Assembly: GCA_002256245.1 (NCBI GenBank)
Contig: NKIU01000001.1
Location: 62,001-126,000, forward strand
Source of the DNA: Pseudorhodobacter sp. PARRP1
Lineage (GTDB): Bacteria > Pseudomonadota > Alphaproteobacteria > Rhodobacterales > Rhodobacteraceae
Direction: 5' to 3'
Length of the DNA stretch: 64,000 bases
A model generated the notes under the pieces. The model was not told the DNA's origin. It saw only the letters and a program-made list of their open reading frames with translations, and searched no databases. The translations under genes were made by a program, and so were the position numbers. Below, in pieces: positions 8,509-16,947 of the stretch (positions are counted from its first letter, which is position 1; each line of letters opens with the position of its first letter).

Positions 8509-9396
8509 ATGTTTGACCCCGCCCAACTCGCAGCTCTCGCCGCCGTGCATCGTCGTGGCTCGTTCGACCTTGCGGCGGCGGAGTTGCATGTCACCCCCTC
8601 GGCCATTTCGCAGCGACTGAAAGCGCTGGAGGAGGTTGCGGGCACCCTGCTGATCCGCCGTGCCCAGCCCTGCACCGCCACGCCCGCAGGGCTGCGGATG
8701 ATCCGCCACCATGATGAGGTGACGCTGCTAGAGCGCACGCTTGCCACCGATCTGCCCTGGCTGTCGCCCCGCCCCGCCACCCTGCGGATCGCGGTGAATG
8801 CCGACAGTCTGGCCACTTGGGTGATCCCGGCCTTGGCCGCCACGACGGGCTTCCTGTTTGATCTGGTGATCGACGATCAAGAGGTCAGCCAGGATTGGCT
8901 GAAACGCGGCGAGGTCGCCGCCGCCATCACCGCCCACCCCGGCCCGTTGCAGGGCTGCGATACGATCCCGCTGGGAAGCCTGCGCTACCGAGCCACGGCC
9001 TCGCCCGGCTATATGGCGCGGTGGATGGCCGAGGGGGTGACGGTGGCCAGCCTTGCGACCGCCCCTGCGCTGACGTTTTCGGAAAAGGACCGGCTGCAAG
9101 AGATCTGGGTGGACCGCCAGCTTGGGCGGCGGGGCAAGCGGGCGGCGTTTCCAAGCCACCGCCTTGCCAGCAGCCAAGGGTTTGTCGATGGCTGTCTGGC
9201 AGGCTTGGGATGGGCCTTGAACCCCGAGGCGTTGGTGGCCCCGCATCTGGCCAGCGGCGCGCTGGTCGAGATCGTGCCCGACACCGCGCTGGACGTGGCC
9301 CTGCACTGGCAATTCAGCCGCCTGACGGCCGCCGCACTGGCCCCGCTGACCCGCGAAATCCGGGCCGCTGCAGCGCGGGTTTTGGTGGCGGTTTAG
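8509..9396 (+). CDS. argP: LysR-family regulator of the ArgP type
   Basis: A 295-aa LysR regulator: N-terminal winged helix-turn-helix (FDPAQLAALAAVHRRGSFDLAAAELHVTPSAISQRLKALE split over residues 1-40), then a periplasmic-binding-like effector domain. The FDLAAAELHVTPSAISQRLK signature and the divergent argO neighbour identify it as ArgP (IciA), which in characterised bacteria senses lysine/arginine and activates the arginine exporter. No strong ribosome site is seen before the ATG. A strong intrinsic terminator follows at 9401. Confidence 0.88.
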   Translation: MFDPAQLAALAAVHRRGSFDLAAAELHVTPSAISQRLKALEEVAGTLLIRRAQPCTATPAGLRMIRHHDEVTLLERTLATDLPWLSPRPATLRIAVNADSLATWVIPALAATTGFLFDLVIDDQEVSQDWLKRGEVAAAITAHPGPLQGCDTIPLGSLRYRATASPGYMARWMAEGVTVASLATAPALTFSEKDRLQEIWVDRQLGRRGKRAAFPSHRLASSQGFVDGCLAGLGWALNPEALVAPHLASGALVEIVPDTALDVALHWQFSRLTAAALAPLTREIRAAAARVLVAV

Positions 9397-9400
9397 GTGT

Positions 9401-9424
9401 GGTCCCAACTCGGGACCTTTTTTT
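9401..9424 (+). terminator. Intrinsic terminator after argP
   Basis: GGTCCC (9401-9406), loop AACTC, GGGACC (9412-9417), then seven T residues (9418-9424), only a few bases after the argP stop codon. The stretch 9425-9700 beyond it is non-coding as far as I can tell: an AT-rich start and no convincing gene on either strand. Confidence 0.88.
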
Positions 9425-9704
9425 GTTGTTTTATTTCAGATAGATGGGGTGGGCGATTTAAGGAATTTTTAACCTTTGGGTCACTCTCGCCTTCGACTTG
9501 GGCCAGCACGGCGGTCGTATCTTGCGACACACCCCGGCCTGCGCGGAGCCAGATGTCGAGCGTGGTTGATCCTGTTTGCTTTTCCTGCCCTCTCAAGCAA
9601 ACAACCCGCCCGGAATCAACGCGCTTTAGCGCCGCCGGGCAGCGGCCACCCGGCGGTCAGGCGTTGCCCTGTGTTTCGACGAAGTGGCAACCGTGTCCTA
9701 TGAC

Positions 9705-9759
9705 GCAGGCATTTACCTGCGCATATTGACATGCAGGTATTTACCTGCATATTTGCGCT
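9705..9759 (+). promoter_or_regulatory. Double palindromic operator overlapping the arsR-type promoter
   Basis: Two related palindromes: 9705-9720 (GCAGGCA-TT-TACCTGC, one mismatch) and 9731-9750 (ATGCAGGTA-TT-TACCTGCAT, perfect 9-bp arms). Their centres are 28 bp apart. A -35 TTGACA (9726-9731) and a -10 CATATT (9748-9753, 16-bp spacer) overlap the second palindrome. The expected transcription start falls on or next to the ATG at 9760, so the message may be leaderless. The obvious reading is autorepression by the ArsR-type product. Confidence 0.7.
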
Positions 9760-10098
9760 ATGGAGACGCAAAAGCAGGCAGCCGAAGATCTGGTGTTCAA
9801 GGCGTTGGGCGATCCGACGCGGCGGGTGCTGCTTGACCTTTTGTGCGAAAACAACGGGCAGACGCTGGGGCAGCTTTGCGAAAACCTGAACATGAAGCGG
9901 CAATCGGCCACGCAGCATCTTGAATTGCTCGAGGCCGCCAATCTGGTGACGACGGTGCGGCGCGGGCGGGAAAAGCTGCATTTTATCAATCCGGTGCCTC
10001 TGCATGACATCTACGCCCGCTGGGTGCGCAAGTTTGAAACGCAGCGGCTGAACCTGTTGCACGATCTGAAAGCCGAACTTGAAGGAGGCGAGAAATGA
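9760..10098 (+). CDS. ArsR-family winged-helix repressor
   Basis: A 112-aa regulator with the ArsR core: KALGDPTRRVLLDLLCENNGQT, a recognition helix around MKRQSATQHLELLEAANLV, and the beta wing TTVRRGREKLHFI. There is no CXC metal box of the ArsR/SmtB metal sensors, so the signal is probably not arsenic or zinc. The next gene is an SRPBCC (AHSA1-like) protein overlapping by 4 bases (ATGA), a pairing common for this non-metal ArsR subgroup. No Shine-Dalgarno precedes the ATG and the promoter abuts it, suggesting a leaderless transcript. Confidence 0.88.
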   Translation: METQKQAAEDLVFKALGDPTRRVLLDLLCENNGQTLGQLCENLNMKRQSATQHLELLEAANLVTTVRRGREKLHFINPVPLHDIYARWVRKFETQRLNLLHDLKAELEGGEK

Positions 10099-10559
10099 CC
10101 AAGCAGACCACCCGTTTCGTCTATGTGACCTATATCGCATCGACGCCCGAGAAAGTGTTCGCGGCGATCACCCAGCCCGCATTGGCGCGGCAATACTGGG
10201 GGCATGAAAATGTCTCGGATTGGACGGTCGGGGCCGATTGGCAGCACGTGCGCGACAACGATGCGCGCCCGGTCGAGATTGTCGGCAAGGTGCTGGAGGT
10301 TTCGGCCCCGCACCGCCTGGTGATCAGTTGGGCGGGGGCGTCGCAGGCCGCCAATCCCGACAGCTATAGCCGCGTGACGTTTGAGGTCGAGCCGCATGAA
10401 AATGGCGTGCGCCTGACGGTCAGCCATGACGAGCTTGAGGTTGGCAGCGGCATGGCGGCGGGCGTCAGCAAGGGCTGGCCGCTGGTGTTGTCGAGCCTGA
10501 AATCCTATCTGGAAACCGGCACCGGCTTTGATCTGTCGGGGCGCAACAAGGCGGCCTGA
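10095..10559 (+). CDS. SRPBCC (AHSA1/START-like) domain protein
   Basis: A 154-aa single-domain protein with the AHSA1-type SRPBCC pattern: VYVTYIASTPEKVFAAIT at the start, WTVGADWQHV in the middle, RLVISWAGAS and a long C-terminal helix (GWPLVLSSLKSYLETG). Such proteins form a hydrophobic ligand-binding cavity. Its natural ligand is unknown. A GGAGG ribosome site lies inside the end of the arsR-type gene and the ATG overlaps that stop, so it is translationally coupled and under ArsR control. It probably handles or senses the compound the repressor responds to. Confidence 0.82.
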   Translation: MTKQTTRFVYVTYIASTPEKVFAAITQPALARQYWGHENVSDWTVGADWQHVRDNDARPVEIVGKVLEVSAPHRLVISWAGASQAANPDSYSRVTFEVEPHENGVRLTVSHDELEVGSGMAAGVSKGWPLVLSSLKSYLETGTGFDLSGRNKAA

Positions 10560-10576
10560 GGCTGCGGGAGGCTGTG

Positions 10577-10993
10577 ATGAGCAAGGTTTACAAGGGTGGC
10601 TGTGCGTGTGGTGCGCTGCGCTATGAGAAAACCGGCAGCCCGGCGGCGGAACTGCTGTGCCAATGTGTGCAGTGCCGCCAGCGCAGCGGGGCGGGCCATT
10701 CGGGCTACCTGGTGTTCGCCGACCATGATGATCTGACGATGACCGGCCCGGTGCAAAGCTGGAGCATTGCGGGCGACAGTGGCAATCTGAAACACCATGC
10801 CTTCTGCCCGACCTGCGGCACGCCGGTGTTTATCAGTTTTGCCGCAGCGCCGCAGATGATCGCTTTTCATCCCGGCAGTCTGGATGATCCGTCGCAATTT
10901 GCGCCGCAATTTGTCACTTACGCTGCGCGCGGGCAGGCGTGGGATGCGCTGCCTGCCGGGTTGCAGAGATTTGCCACGATGCCAACGGGCTAG
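10577..10993 (+). CDS. GFA/CENP-V-type zinc-binding protein
   Basis: A 138-aa protein of the glutathione-dependent formaldehyde-activating (GFA) family. Zinc-binding cysteines are visible as CACG near residue 9, CQCVQC near residue 31 and FCPTCGTPVF in the middle. Characterised Gfa condenses formaldehyde with glutathione, but most family members have unknown substrates and the formaldehyde role should not be assumed here. A GGGAGG site 6 bases before ATG 10577 decides the start. It is the last gene of the arsR-SRPBCC-GFA operon, followed by a terminator at 11035. Confidence 0.82.
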   Translation: MSKVYKGGCACGALRYEKTGSPAAELLCQCVQCRQRSGAGHSGYLVFADHDDLTMTGPVQSWSIAGDSGNLKHHAFCPTCGTPVFISFAAAPQMIAFHPGSLDDPSQFAPQFVTYAARGQAWDALPAGLQRFATMPTG

Positions 10994-11034
10994 GCGGTGG
11001 TCGCGCTGCGGCGGGGATTTCTGGTTGTAAAATC

Positions 11035-11063
11035 AAAAGCCGCGCAGGTTATGCGCGGCTTTT
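11035..11063. terminator. Bidirectional intrinsic terminator
   Basis: Perfect 12-bp stem AAAAGCCGCGCA (11035-11046) and TGCGCGGCTTTT (11052-11063) with loop GGTTA. The T and A ends make it work in both directions, between the GFA gene (plus) and yebC (minus), which converge here. Confidence 0.88.
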
Positions 11064-11085
11064 AAGATCGAAAGGGTGCAAAAGG

Positions 11086-11829
11086 TCAGGCCAGTTGCTC
11101 GGCCACTTCGTCGGTCATGTCGAAATTATGGGTGACGGTCTGCACATCGTCATCTTCTTCCAGCATGTCGATCAGCTTCATCAGCTTGGTCGCGGTATCC
11201 AGATCAACCTCGGTCAGCACTTGCGCCTTCCAGATCAGTTTGGATTCCAGCGACTCGCCCAAGGCCTTTTCCAAGGCATCGGAAACCTCGTTCAGGTTTT
11301 CGACCGCGCAATAGATCCAGTGGCCATCCTCATCGGATTCGACATCATCGGCGCCGGCATCCAAAGCCGCCATCATGATATCATCCGCCGAGCCTGCCGA
11401 GGCCGGATATGAAATTTCGCCCAGACGGTCAAAACCGTGGGAAACCGAGCCGGTCTGCCCCAGATTGCCGCCGAATTTGCTGAAATAGCTGCGCACGTTC
11501 GACGCGGTGCGGTTCAGGTTATCGGTCATCGCCTCGACCATGATGGCGATGCCGCCTGCGCCGTAACCTTCGTAGCGGATTTCGGTGTAATCGGCACCAT
11601 CGCCCATCTGCGACTTCTTGATGGCGCGGTCGATCACGTCTTTCGGCATCGACACGGCCTTGGCGGCCTTCACGGCAAGGCGCAGGCGCGGGTTCATGTC
11701 CACGTCGGGCATGCCCATCTTGGCCGCGACGGTGATTTCCTTCGCGAGTTTCGAGAACACTTTCGAGCGGGCCTTATCCTGCTTGCCCTTGCGGTGCTGG
11801 ATGTTCGCCCATTTTGAATGGCCTGCCAT
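11086..11829 (-). CDS. yebC: YebC/PmpR-family regulator / translation factor
   Basis: A 247-aa member of the highly conserved YebC family, with the signature start [18 protein letters not shown] and the middle-domain stretch [16 protein letters not shown]. The family was long annotated as DNA-binding regulators, and some members act in translation through difficult peptide motifs. I cannot decide between these from sequence. Length and all three domains look complete. It stands alone, with a terminator at its 3' end and an EamA gene 85 bp upstream on the same strand. Confidence 0.93.
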   Translation of the reverse strand: MAGHSKWANIQHRKGKQDKARSKVFSKLAKEITVAAKMGMPDVDMNPRLRLAVKAAKAVSMPKDVIDRAIKKSQMGDGADYTEIRYEGYGAGGIAIMVEAMTDNLNRTASNVRSYFSKFGGNLGQTGSVSHGFDRLGEISYPASAGSADDIMMAALDAGADDVESDEDGHWIYCAVENLNEVSDALEKALGESLESKLIWKAQVLTEVDLDTATKLMKLIDMLEEDDDVQTVTHNFDMTDEVAEQLA

Positions 11830-11914
11830 GACCCGTCTCCGATGCCTAATTCCGGTGTTGGCATGGCCTTACACCAGCCTGCCCGGTGGGTGCAACCCCG
11901 ACTGCGAAACCGGC

Positions 11915-12850
11915 CTATTCGTTCAACGGTTGCAGGGTTTGGTGGCGCAGTTTCGGCTGCACAAGGCTGAGGCCCGCCAGCATCACCGCCGCCGCGGCCC
12001 AGACCCAAGGGCTGAACCGCTCGCCCAGCAGCAGCATCGCCCAGATCACGCCGGATGCGGTGACGATGTAGCTCGATTGCGAGGCAAACACCGCGCCCGC
12101 CTTGGCCGCCAGCCAGACGAAGGCGGAATAGAGCAGCGCGTGCAGCGCGGAGGAGGCGATCAGCGCCCATTCGGCGCGGCCGGGTGGCAGCGGCATCGGG
12201 AAGAAATGGCCCAAGGCCAGCATGATCGGCGCGCACAGGATCAGCCCCGCCAAGGAGGCCCCGAACATCGCCTGCAACGCGTCCATCCCCGCCGTGCCGG
12301 TTTTGGCGACATAGGTGCTTTCCATCGCGTAAAACAGCGGGCCGATCATCGCGATGGGCAGGAAAGCCGCCATCGCCGGGTCGGGCAGGCTGGCGTTGGG
12401 CAAGGCGATCAGCAGCACCCCCGCAAGGCCAAGCCCGAGGCCTGCGAGGCGACGGGGCGAGAAATTGTCCATCCCCAAGGCCATCGCCATCGGGAAGGCC
12501 AGCAGGGGCACCATGGAAATCAGGATCGACATAATGCCAGACGGCAGCCGCGCGACCGAGATGTAGAAGGTGCAGTTCGGCACCAGCGTGCCCAGAATGG
12601 CCACGATGACGTAGAATTTCAGCGCCTCGGGCCGCAGCGACAGCCGTTTGCCGCGCAGCAGGGTCAGGCTGCCCAGCACAAGCGTGCAGACCGTCAATTG
12701 CCAAAAGATCAGCCCGAACGGCTTGTGCCCGGTGGAGGCTGCGATCTTGCCCAAGGGTTGCGTCATGCCCCAGCCAAGGCCAAGGCACAGCAGGATCAGC
12801 AGCAGATGCCAGCGTTTCGGCTGCACCTGCGGGACGATGATGGCGGTCAT
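11915..12850 (-). CDS. EamA/DMT-superfamily inner-membrane transporter
   Basis: A 311-aa protein with about ten hydrophobic helices in two EamA halves (LLILLCLGLGWGMTQPLGKI at the start; GTLVPNCTFYISVARLPSG in the first half). The proline/aromatic pattern is typical of metabolite exporters of unknown substrate. It overlaps the start of the upstream phosphodiesterase stop by 4 bases (12847-12850, ATGA), so the two are translationally coupled even though no functional link is evident. Confidence 0.8.
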   Translation of the reverse strand: MTAIIVPQVQPKRWHLLLILLCLGLGWGMTQPLGKIAASTGHKPFGLIFWQLTVCTLVLGSLTLLRGKRLSLRPEALKFYVIVAILGTLVPNCTFYISVARLPSGIMSILISMVPLLAFPMAMALGMDNFSPRRLAGLGLGLAGVLLIALPNASLPDPAMAAFLPIAMIGPLFYAMESTYVAKTGTAGMDALQAMFGASLAGLILCAPIMLALGHFFPMPLPPGRAEWALIASSALHALLYSAFVWLAAKAGAVFASQSSYIVTASGVIWAMLLLGERFSPWVWAAAAVMLAGLSLVQPKLRHQTLQPLNE

Positions 12851-13659
12851 GGGCTGGATTGCTCGAGCGTGCCGCCGTTGCGGATCATCTTGATTTTCAA
12901 GGCGCGGCCGGTGCGGTCATCGGTTTCGACATAGGCCCCCGACAGGGTGGCGGGGCCTTCGGCGGGGGTGAACCGCGCGGATGACATGCCGGTGATGAAA
13001 CGGCGCAGGGGTTCAAGTTTCTCCATCCCGATCACCGAATTATAGTCGCCGCACATCCCCGCATCGGTCAGATAGCCGGTGCCACCGGGCAGGATTTGCG
13101 CGTCGCCAGTGGGCACATGGGTGTGGGTGCCGACAACAAGGCTGGCCTGCCCGTCGCACCAATGGCCCATCGCCATCTTCTCGGATGTGGCCTCGGCATG
13201 GACATCGACCACCGCCGCCTGCACGGAAGCGCCGATGCGGTGGGTCTTCAAGATGGTTTCCACCGCGCTGAAGGGATCGTCAAACGGGCGTTTCATGAAC
13301 ACCTGCCCCAGCACTTGGGTCACCAGCACCTTGCGGCCTTGGGTGGCGTCAAAAATCTTCACACCGCGACCGGGGGCGACCTTGGAGAAGTTCAAGGGCC
13401 GGATGATGCGGGGTTCGGCTTCGATATATTGCAGCATATCCTTCTGATCGAAGGCATGATCGCCCAAGGTCAGGCAATCGGCCCCTGCCCCCAGCAACAC
13501 CCGCGCATGTTCCGCCGTAAGGCCCGCGCCTTGGCTGGCGTTCTCGCCATTGACCACGACGAAATCGAGGCCCCAATCGCGCCGCAACGTCGGCAAACGC
13601 TCTACAATCGCGGCCCGGCCCGACCGCCCCATCACATCGCCAAGGAAAAGTATTTTCAT
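12847..13659 (-). CDS. YmdB-type metallophosphoesterase
   Basis: A 270-aa protein of the TIGR00282/YmdB family, start MKILFLGDVMGRSGR with metal-binding Asp, then NGENAS, LGDHAFDQ, VDVHAEATSEK and VGTHTHVPTGD motifs, all present in the expected order. Characterised YmdB from Bacillus hydrolyses 2',3'-cyclic AMP. The in-cell role in alphaproteobacteria is unclear. I use ATG 13659, where the first beta strand begins; the longer reading adds residues without support. It is coupled to the downstream EamA gene. Confidence 0.88.
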   Translation of the reverse strand: MKILFLGDVMGRSGRAAIVERLPTLRRDWGLDFVVVNGENASQGAGLTAEHARVLLGAGADCLTLGDHAFDQKDMLQYIEAEPRIIRPLNFSKVAPGRGVKIFDATQGRKVLVTQVLGQVFMKRPFDDPFSAVETILKTHRIGASVQAAVVDVHAEATSEKMAMGHWCDGQASLVVGTHTHVPTGDAQILPGGTGYLTDAGMCGDYNSVIGMEKLEPLRRFITGMSSARFTPAEGPATLSGAYVETDDRTGRALKIKMIRNGGTLEQSSP

Positions 13660-13726
13660 GGCAATCGGATTAGGCTGAGAGCGGCGCGGCAGCAAGCCCA
13701 TCCGCGACATTGCGGTGGCGTCGGAA

Positions 13727-13758
13727 GCCTCCGGCGGGAGTATTTAGGCCAAGATGAA
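13727..13758 (+). repeat. Rhodobacterales intergenic repeat, copy 1
   Basis: Begins GCCTCCGGCGGGAGTATTTA and continues GGCCAAGATGAA. It matches the inverted pair at 35196-35284 and partly 45091-45116. CTCC-GGCG-GGAG forms a short hairpin followed by TATTT, so it may act as a weak terminator between the divergent ymdB-type and helicase genes. The rest of 13660-13804 shows nothing else. Confidence 0.65.
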
Positions 13759-13804
13759 TGGCCAAGGGGGTTTTCTTTGGGCAGGCGGGGATTAGGTTGG
13801 CGGC

Positions 13805-16195
13805 ATGGATCTGCCGCAGGCTTTGCAAGACTGGTTTGATGCCCAAGGCTGGGGCTTGCATCCGCATCAGCGCGCGATGCTGGCGCGGGCGGGGGATGGC
13901 GCGACTTTGCTGATCGCGCCGACGGGCGGCGGCAAGACTTTGGCGGGGTTTCTGCCGAGCCTGAGCGAGCTGGCGGATGGGCGGCATCAGGGGCTGCACA
14001 CGCTGTATATCTCGCCCCTGAAGGCTTTGACCGCCGATATCCGGCGCAACCTGCGCCGCCCGGTCGAGGGGGCGGGGCTGCCCATTCGCATCGAGGATCG
14101 AACCGGGGATACCACCTACACTCAGCGTCGCCGCCAGCGCGCCGATCCGCCGCATATCTTGCTTACGACGCCGGAAAGTCTGGCTTTGCTGCTGAGTTAC
14201 GAGGATGCGCCGCGGATATTTGCGGGGCTGCGGCGGGCGATTGTTGATGAAATCCACGCGCTGGCCGAAAGCAAGCGCGGCGATCAGTTGATGTTGCAAC
14301 TGGCGCGGCTGGAGACTTTGTCGCCGGGGCTGCGCCGGGTGGGCTTGTCGGCGACGGTGGAAGACCCGCCTGCGCTGGCGGCTTTCCTTGGGGCGGGCAC
14401 GCAGGTGTTGCAGGCCGATCCGGGGCCGGACCCGGATATTGCGATGCTGATCACCGATGCGGCACCACCTTGGGCGGGCAATGGCGCGCATTACGCGATT
14501 CCGGCGATTCTGGAGCAGGTCAAGCGCCACAAGACCACGCTGATCTTTCACAACACCCGCGCGCAGGCCGAGATTTTCTTTCATCGGCTGTGGCTGCTCA
14601 ACACGGACGATCTGCCGATTGGCATCCACCACGGTAGCCTCTCACGCGAGCAGCGTGATCGGGTGGAGCAGGCGATGGTCGATGGCCGCCTGCGCGCGAT
14701 TGTCTGCACGGGGTCGTTGGATCTGGGCATTGATTGGGGCGATGTCGATCTAGTCATTCAGGTCGGCGCGCCGAAGAACGTCAAGCGGCTGGTGCAAAGG
14801 ATCGGGCGGGCCAATCACCGCTACAATGCGCCATCGAAGGCGCTGCTGGTGCCTGCCAACCGCTTTGAGGTGGTGGAATGTCAGGCGGCCTTGCAGGCGG
14901 TCGCCGCGCATCAGCTGGACGGCGAGCCGCGCGGGCCGGGGCCGCTGGATGTGCTGTGTCAGCATATTCTGGCGACGGCCTGTGCCGCCCCGTTTGACGG
15001 CGATGCGCTTTATGCCGAGGTGATCACGGCGGGGCCCTATGCCGGGCTGTCGCGGGCCGATTTCGACGGCTGTCTGGAGTTTGTGGCAACCGGCGGCTAT
15101 GCGCTGCGCGCCTATGACAAATGGCAGCGGTTGATGATCCGGGATGGCAAATGGTCGCTGCGCGATCCACGCAGCGCGGTGGTGATCCGGCAGAATTTGG
15201 GCACGATTATCGACACCGAAACCCTGAAGGTGCGCCTGAAGGGCCGGATGGGTGGCACGCCTTTGGGCGAGATCGAGGAGGCGTTTGCCAGCACCCTGAC
15301 CCCCGGCGATACCTTTCTGATCGGCGGTCAGGTGGTGCGCTATGACGGGTTGCGCGAAATGACGGTTGAGGTGACGCGGCAGCCGGGGCGCGATCCGAAG
15401 GTGGCGGTGTTTTCGGGGACGAAATTTGCCACCTCGACCCAGTTGTCTGAGCGGATTTTGCAGATCTTTCAGCGTGGCGATTGGTCGGATTTGCCAAGCC
15501 ACACCGCCGATTGGCTGCGCTTGCAGACCGAGGTGTCGCAACTGCCCGCGCCGGGGCGGTTGCTGGTGGAGAGTTTCGGCTATGAGGCGCGGCAGTATCT
15601 GGTGCTGTATGGCTTTGCGGGCCGCAATGCGCAGCAGACCTTGGGGCTGCTTGCGACCAAGCGGATGGAGGATCAGGGACTGCATCCGTTGGGTTTCGTG
15701 GCCACCGATTATGCGACGATGATCTGGGGCTTGGATGCGGTGCCAGACCCGGCGGCGCTGCTGGACCGTGCCACCCTGCGCGCCGATCTGGAGGGGTGGC
15801 TGGGCGGTAATGCGGTGATGAAGCGGACATTCCGCAATGTGGCGATCATCGCGGGGCTGATCGAGCGCAGCCATCAGGGGCGGCGCAAATCGGGGCGGCA
15901 GGCGACGTTTTCCAGTGATATCCTGTATGACACGTTGCGCAAATATGATGCGGGCCATCTGATGCTGGCGATAACACGGGCCGAGGCGATGCGGGGGCTG
16001 ATTGATTTCTCGCGGCTGGAGGCGATGCTGGAGCGCATCGGCGACCGGATTGACCATGTGCGGCTGGAGCGCCCCTCGCCCCTCGCCGCACCGTTGTTTC
16101 TGGAAATGGGGCGCGTGCCGGTAGAGGGCGCGGGGCGCGAGCGGTTGGCGGAAGATGCCGCCGCGCAACTGATGCGGGATGCGGGGCTGAGCTGA
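13805..16195 (+). CDS. Ligase-associated DEXH-box helicase (Lhr-like)
   Basis: A 796-aa superfamily 2 helicase. Walker A is APTGGGKTLAGF near residue 40, the DEIH box is in IVDEIHALAESKRGDQL, motif III is GLSATVEDP, and the C-terminal RecA domain has STGS-like CTGSLDLGIDWG and QRIGRANHR. A long Lhr-type winged-helix/core extension follows. In many bacteria this family (the shorter Lhr-like helicases) is encoded with an ATP-dependent DNA ligase, an exonuclease and a phosphoesterase in a DNA-repair operon. Here only the phosphoesterase partner (PdeM, 16300) is adjacent. Role in DNA damage repair is family knowledge plus context. Confidence 0.9.
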   Translation: MDLPQALQDWFDAQGWGLHPHQRAMLARAGDGATLLIAPTGGGKTLAGFLPSLSELADGRHQGLHTLYISPLKALTADIRRNLRRPVEGAGLPIRIEDRTGDTTYTQRRRQRADPPHILLTTPESLALLLSYEDAPRIFAGLRRAIVDEIHALAESKRGDQLMLQLARLETLSPGLRRVGLSATVEDPPALAAFLGAGTQVLQADPGPDPDIAMLITDAAPPWAGNGAHYAIPAILEQVKRHKTTLIFHNTRAQAEIFFHRLWLLNTDDLPIGIHHGSLSREQRDRVEQAMVDGRLRAIVCTGSLDLGIDWGDVDLVIQVGAPKNVKRLVQRIGRANHRYNAPSKALLVPANRFEVVECQAALQAVAAHQLDGEPRGPGPLDVLCQHILATACAAPFDGDALYAEVITAGPYAGLSRADFDGCLEFVATGGYALRAYDKWQRLMIRDGKWSLRDPRSAVVIRQNLGTIIDTETLKVRLKGRMGGTPLGEIEEAFASTLTPGDTFLIGGQVVRYDGLREMTVEVTRQPGRDPKVAVFSGTKFATSTQLSERILQIFQRGDWSDLPSHTADWLRLQTEVSQLPAPGRLLVESFGYEARQYLVLYGFAGRNAQQTLGLLATKRMEDQGLHPLGFVATDYATMIWGLDAVPDPAALLDRATLRADLEGWLGGNAVMKRTFRNVAIIAGLIERSHQGRRKSGRQATFSSDILYDTLRKYDAGHLMLAITRAEAMRGLIDFSRLEAMLERIGDRIDHVRLERPSPLAAPLFLEMGRVPVEGAGRERLAEDAAAQLMRDAGLS

Positions 16196-16202
16196 ACCCA
16201 AG

Positions 16203-16286
16203 TGCCGCCTTGGGTGGCATTGAGCCACCACGCGGCGGCATTGCCATGGGATGCGGTGCAGCCTTGCCAAGCCCGCAGGCCTGCGG
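16203..16286. repeat. Two hairpins in the helicase-pdeM gap
   Basis: An imperfect long hairpin spans 16203-16240: TGCCGCC pairs with GGCGGCA and GGTGGC with GCCACC around an ATTGA loop. A perfect 14-bp palindrome CCGCAGG-CCTGCGG lies at 16273-16286. They fill the 104 bp between the helicase stop and pdeM. An open frame passes through them (from 16210) but its peptide is just the repeat translated, so I do not count it as part of PdeM. Confidence 0.5.
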
Positions 16287-16299
16287 CAAAGCTGCGGCC

Positions 16300-16947
16300 A
16301 TGTATCGGTTTTCGCTGGCATCCGCTGAACTTTGTGCCCTGCCCTCGGGTGCGTTGCACTGGCCTGCCGAGCGGCTGCTGGTGGTTTCTGATCTGCATTT
16401 CGGCAAATCGGAACGGTTGGCGCGGCGCGGTGGGGCGCTTTTGCCGCCGTTTGAAACCCGCGATACCTTACAGCGGCTGGATGATGACCTAGAGGCCACG
16501 GGCGCGCGGGTGGTGATCTGTCTGGGCGACAGTTTTGACGATCTTCAGGCAGCCGAGGCGATGGACGGAAGTGATCAGCTTTGGCTGACGCGGTTGATGG
16601 CGGGGCGCGACTGGATCTGGATCGAGGGCAACCATGATGCGGGCCCCCTGGCCTTGGGCGGCAGCCACCGTGCCGAGGTGGTTATCGGCCCCTTGGCGTT
16701 TCGCCATATTGCCACGGCGCAAACGCCGGAAATCTCGGGGCATTATCACCCAAAACTGCGGCTGGCGGGGCAAGCGCGGCGGTGTTTTCTGCTCGACGGC
16801 GCGCGGGTGATCCTGCCCGCCTATGGCAGCTATACCGGCGGGTTGTGGAGCCATGATCCCGCGCTGATCGCCTTGATGCAACCGGACGCGCGGGCAGTGG
16901 CGATTGGCAAGACCGCCCTGCCCCTGCCGATGCCGCGCAAGGGCTAA
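16300..16947 (+). CDS. pdeM: Ligase-associated phosphoesterase PdeM
   Basis: A 215-aa calcineurin-like metallophosphoesterase with all metal motifs: SDLHFGK, CLGDSFDD, EGNHD and GHYHPK. This is the PdeM type that pairs with Lhr-like helicases and ligases in DNA-damage operons. I start at ATG 16300 (MYRFSLASAELC) because it aligns with the family's short N-terminus; the ORF continues upstream only through palindromic repeat sequence. It lies 104 bp after the helicase and overlaps the convergent LytTR gene by 4 bases at its 3' end. Confidence 0.85.
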   Translation: MYRFSLASAELCALPSGALHWPAERLLVVSDLHFGKSERLARRGGALLPPFETRDTLQRLDDDLEATGARVVICLGDSFDDLQAAEAMDGSDQLWLTRLMAGRDWIWIEGNHDAGPLALGGSHRAEVVIGPLAFRHIATAQTPEISGHYHPKLRLAGQARRCFLLDGARVILPAYGSYTGGLWSHDPALIALMQPDARAVAIGKTALPLPMPRKG

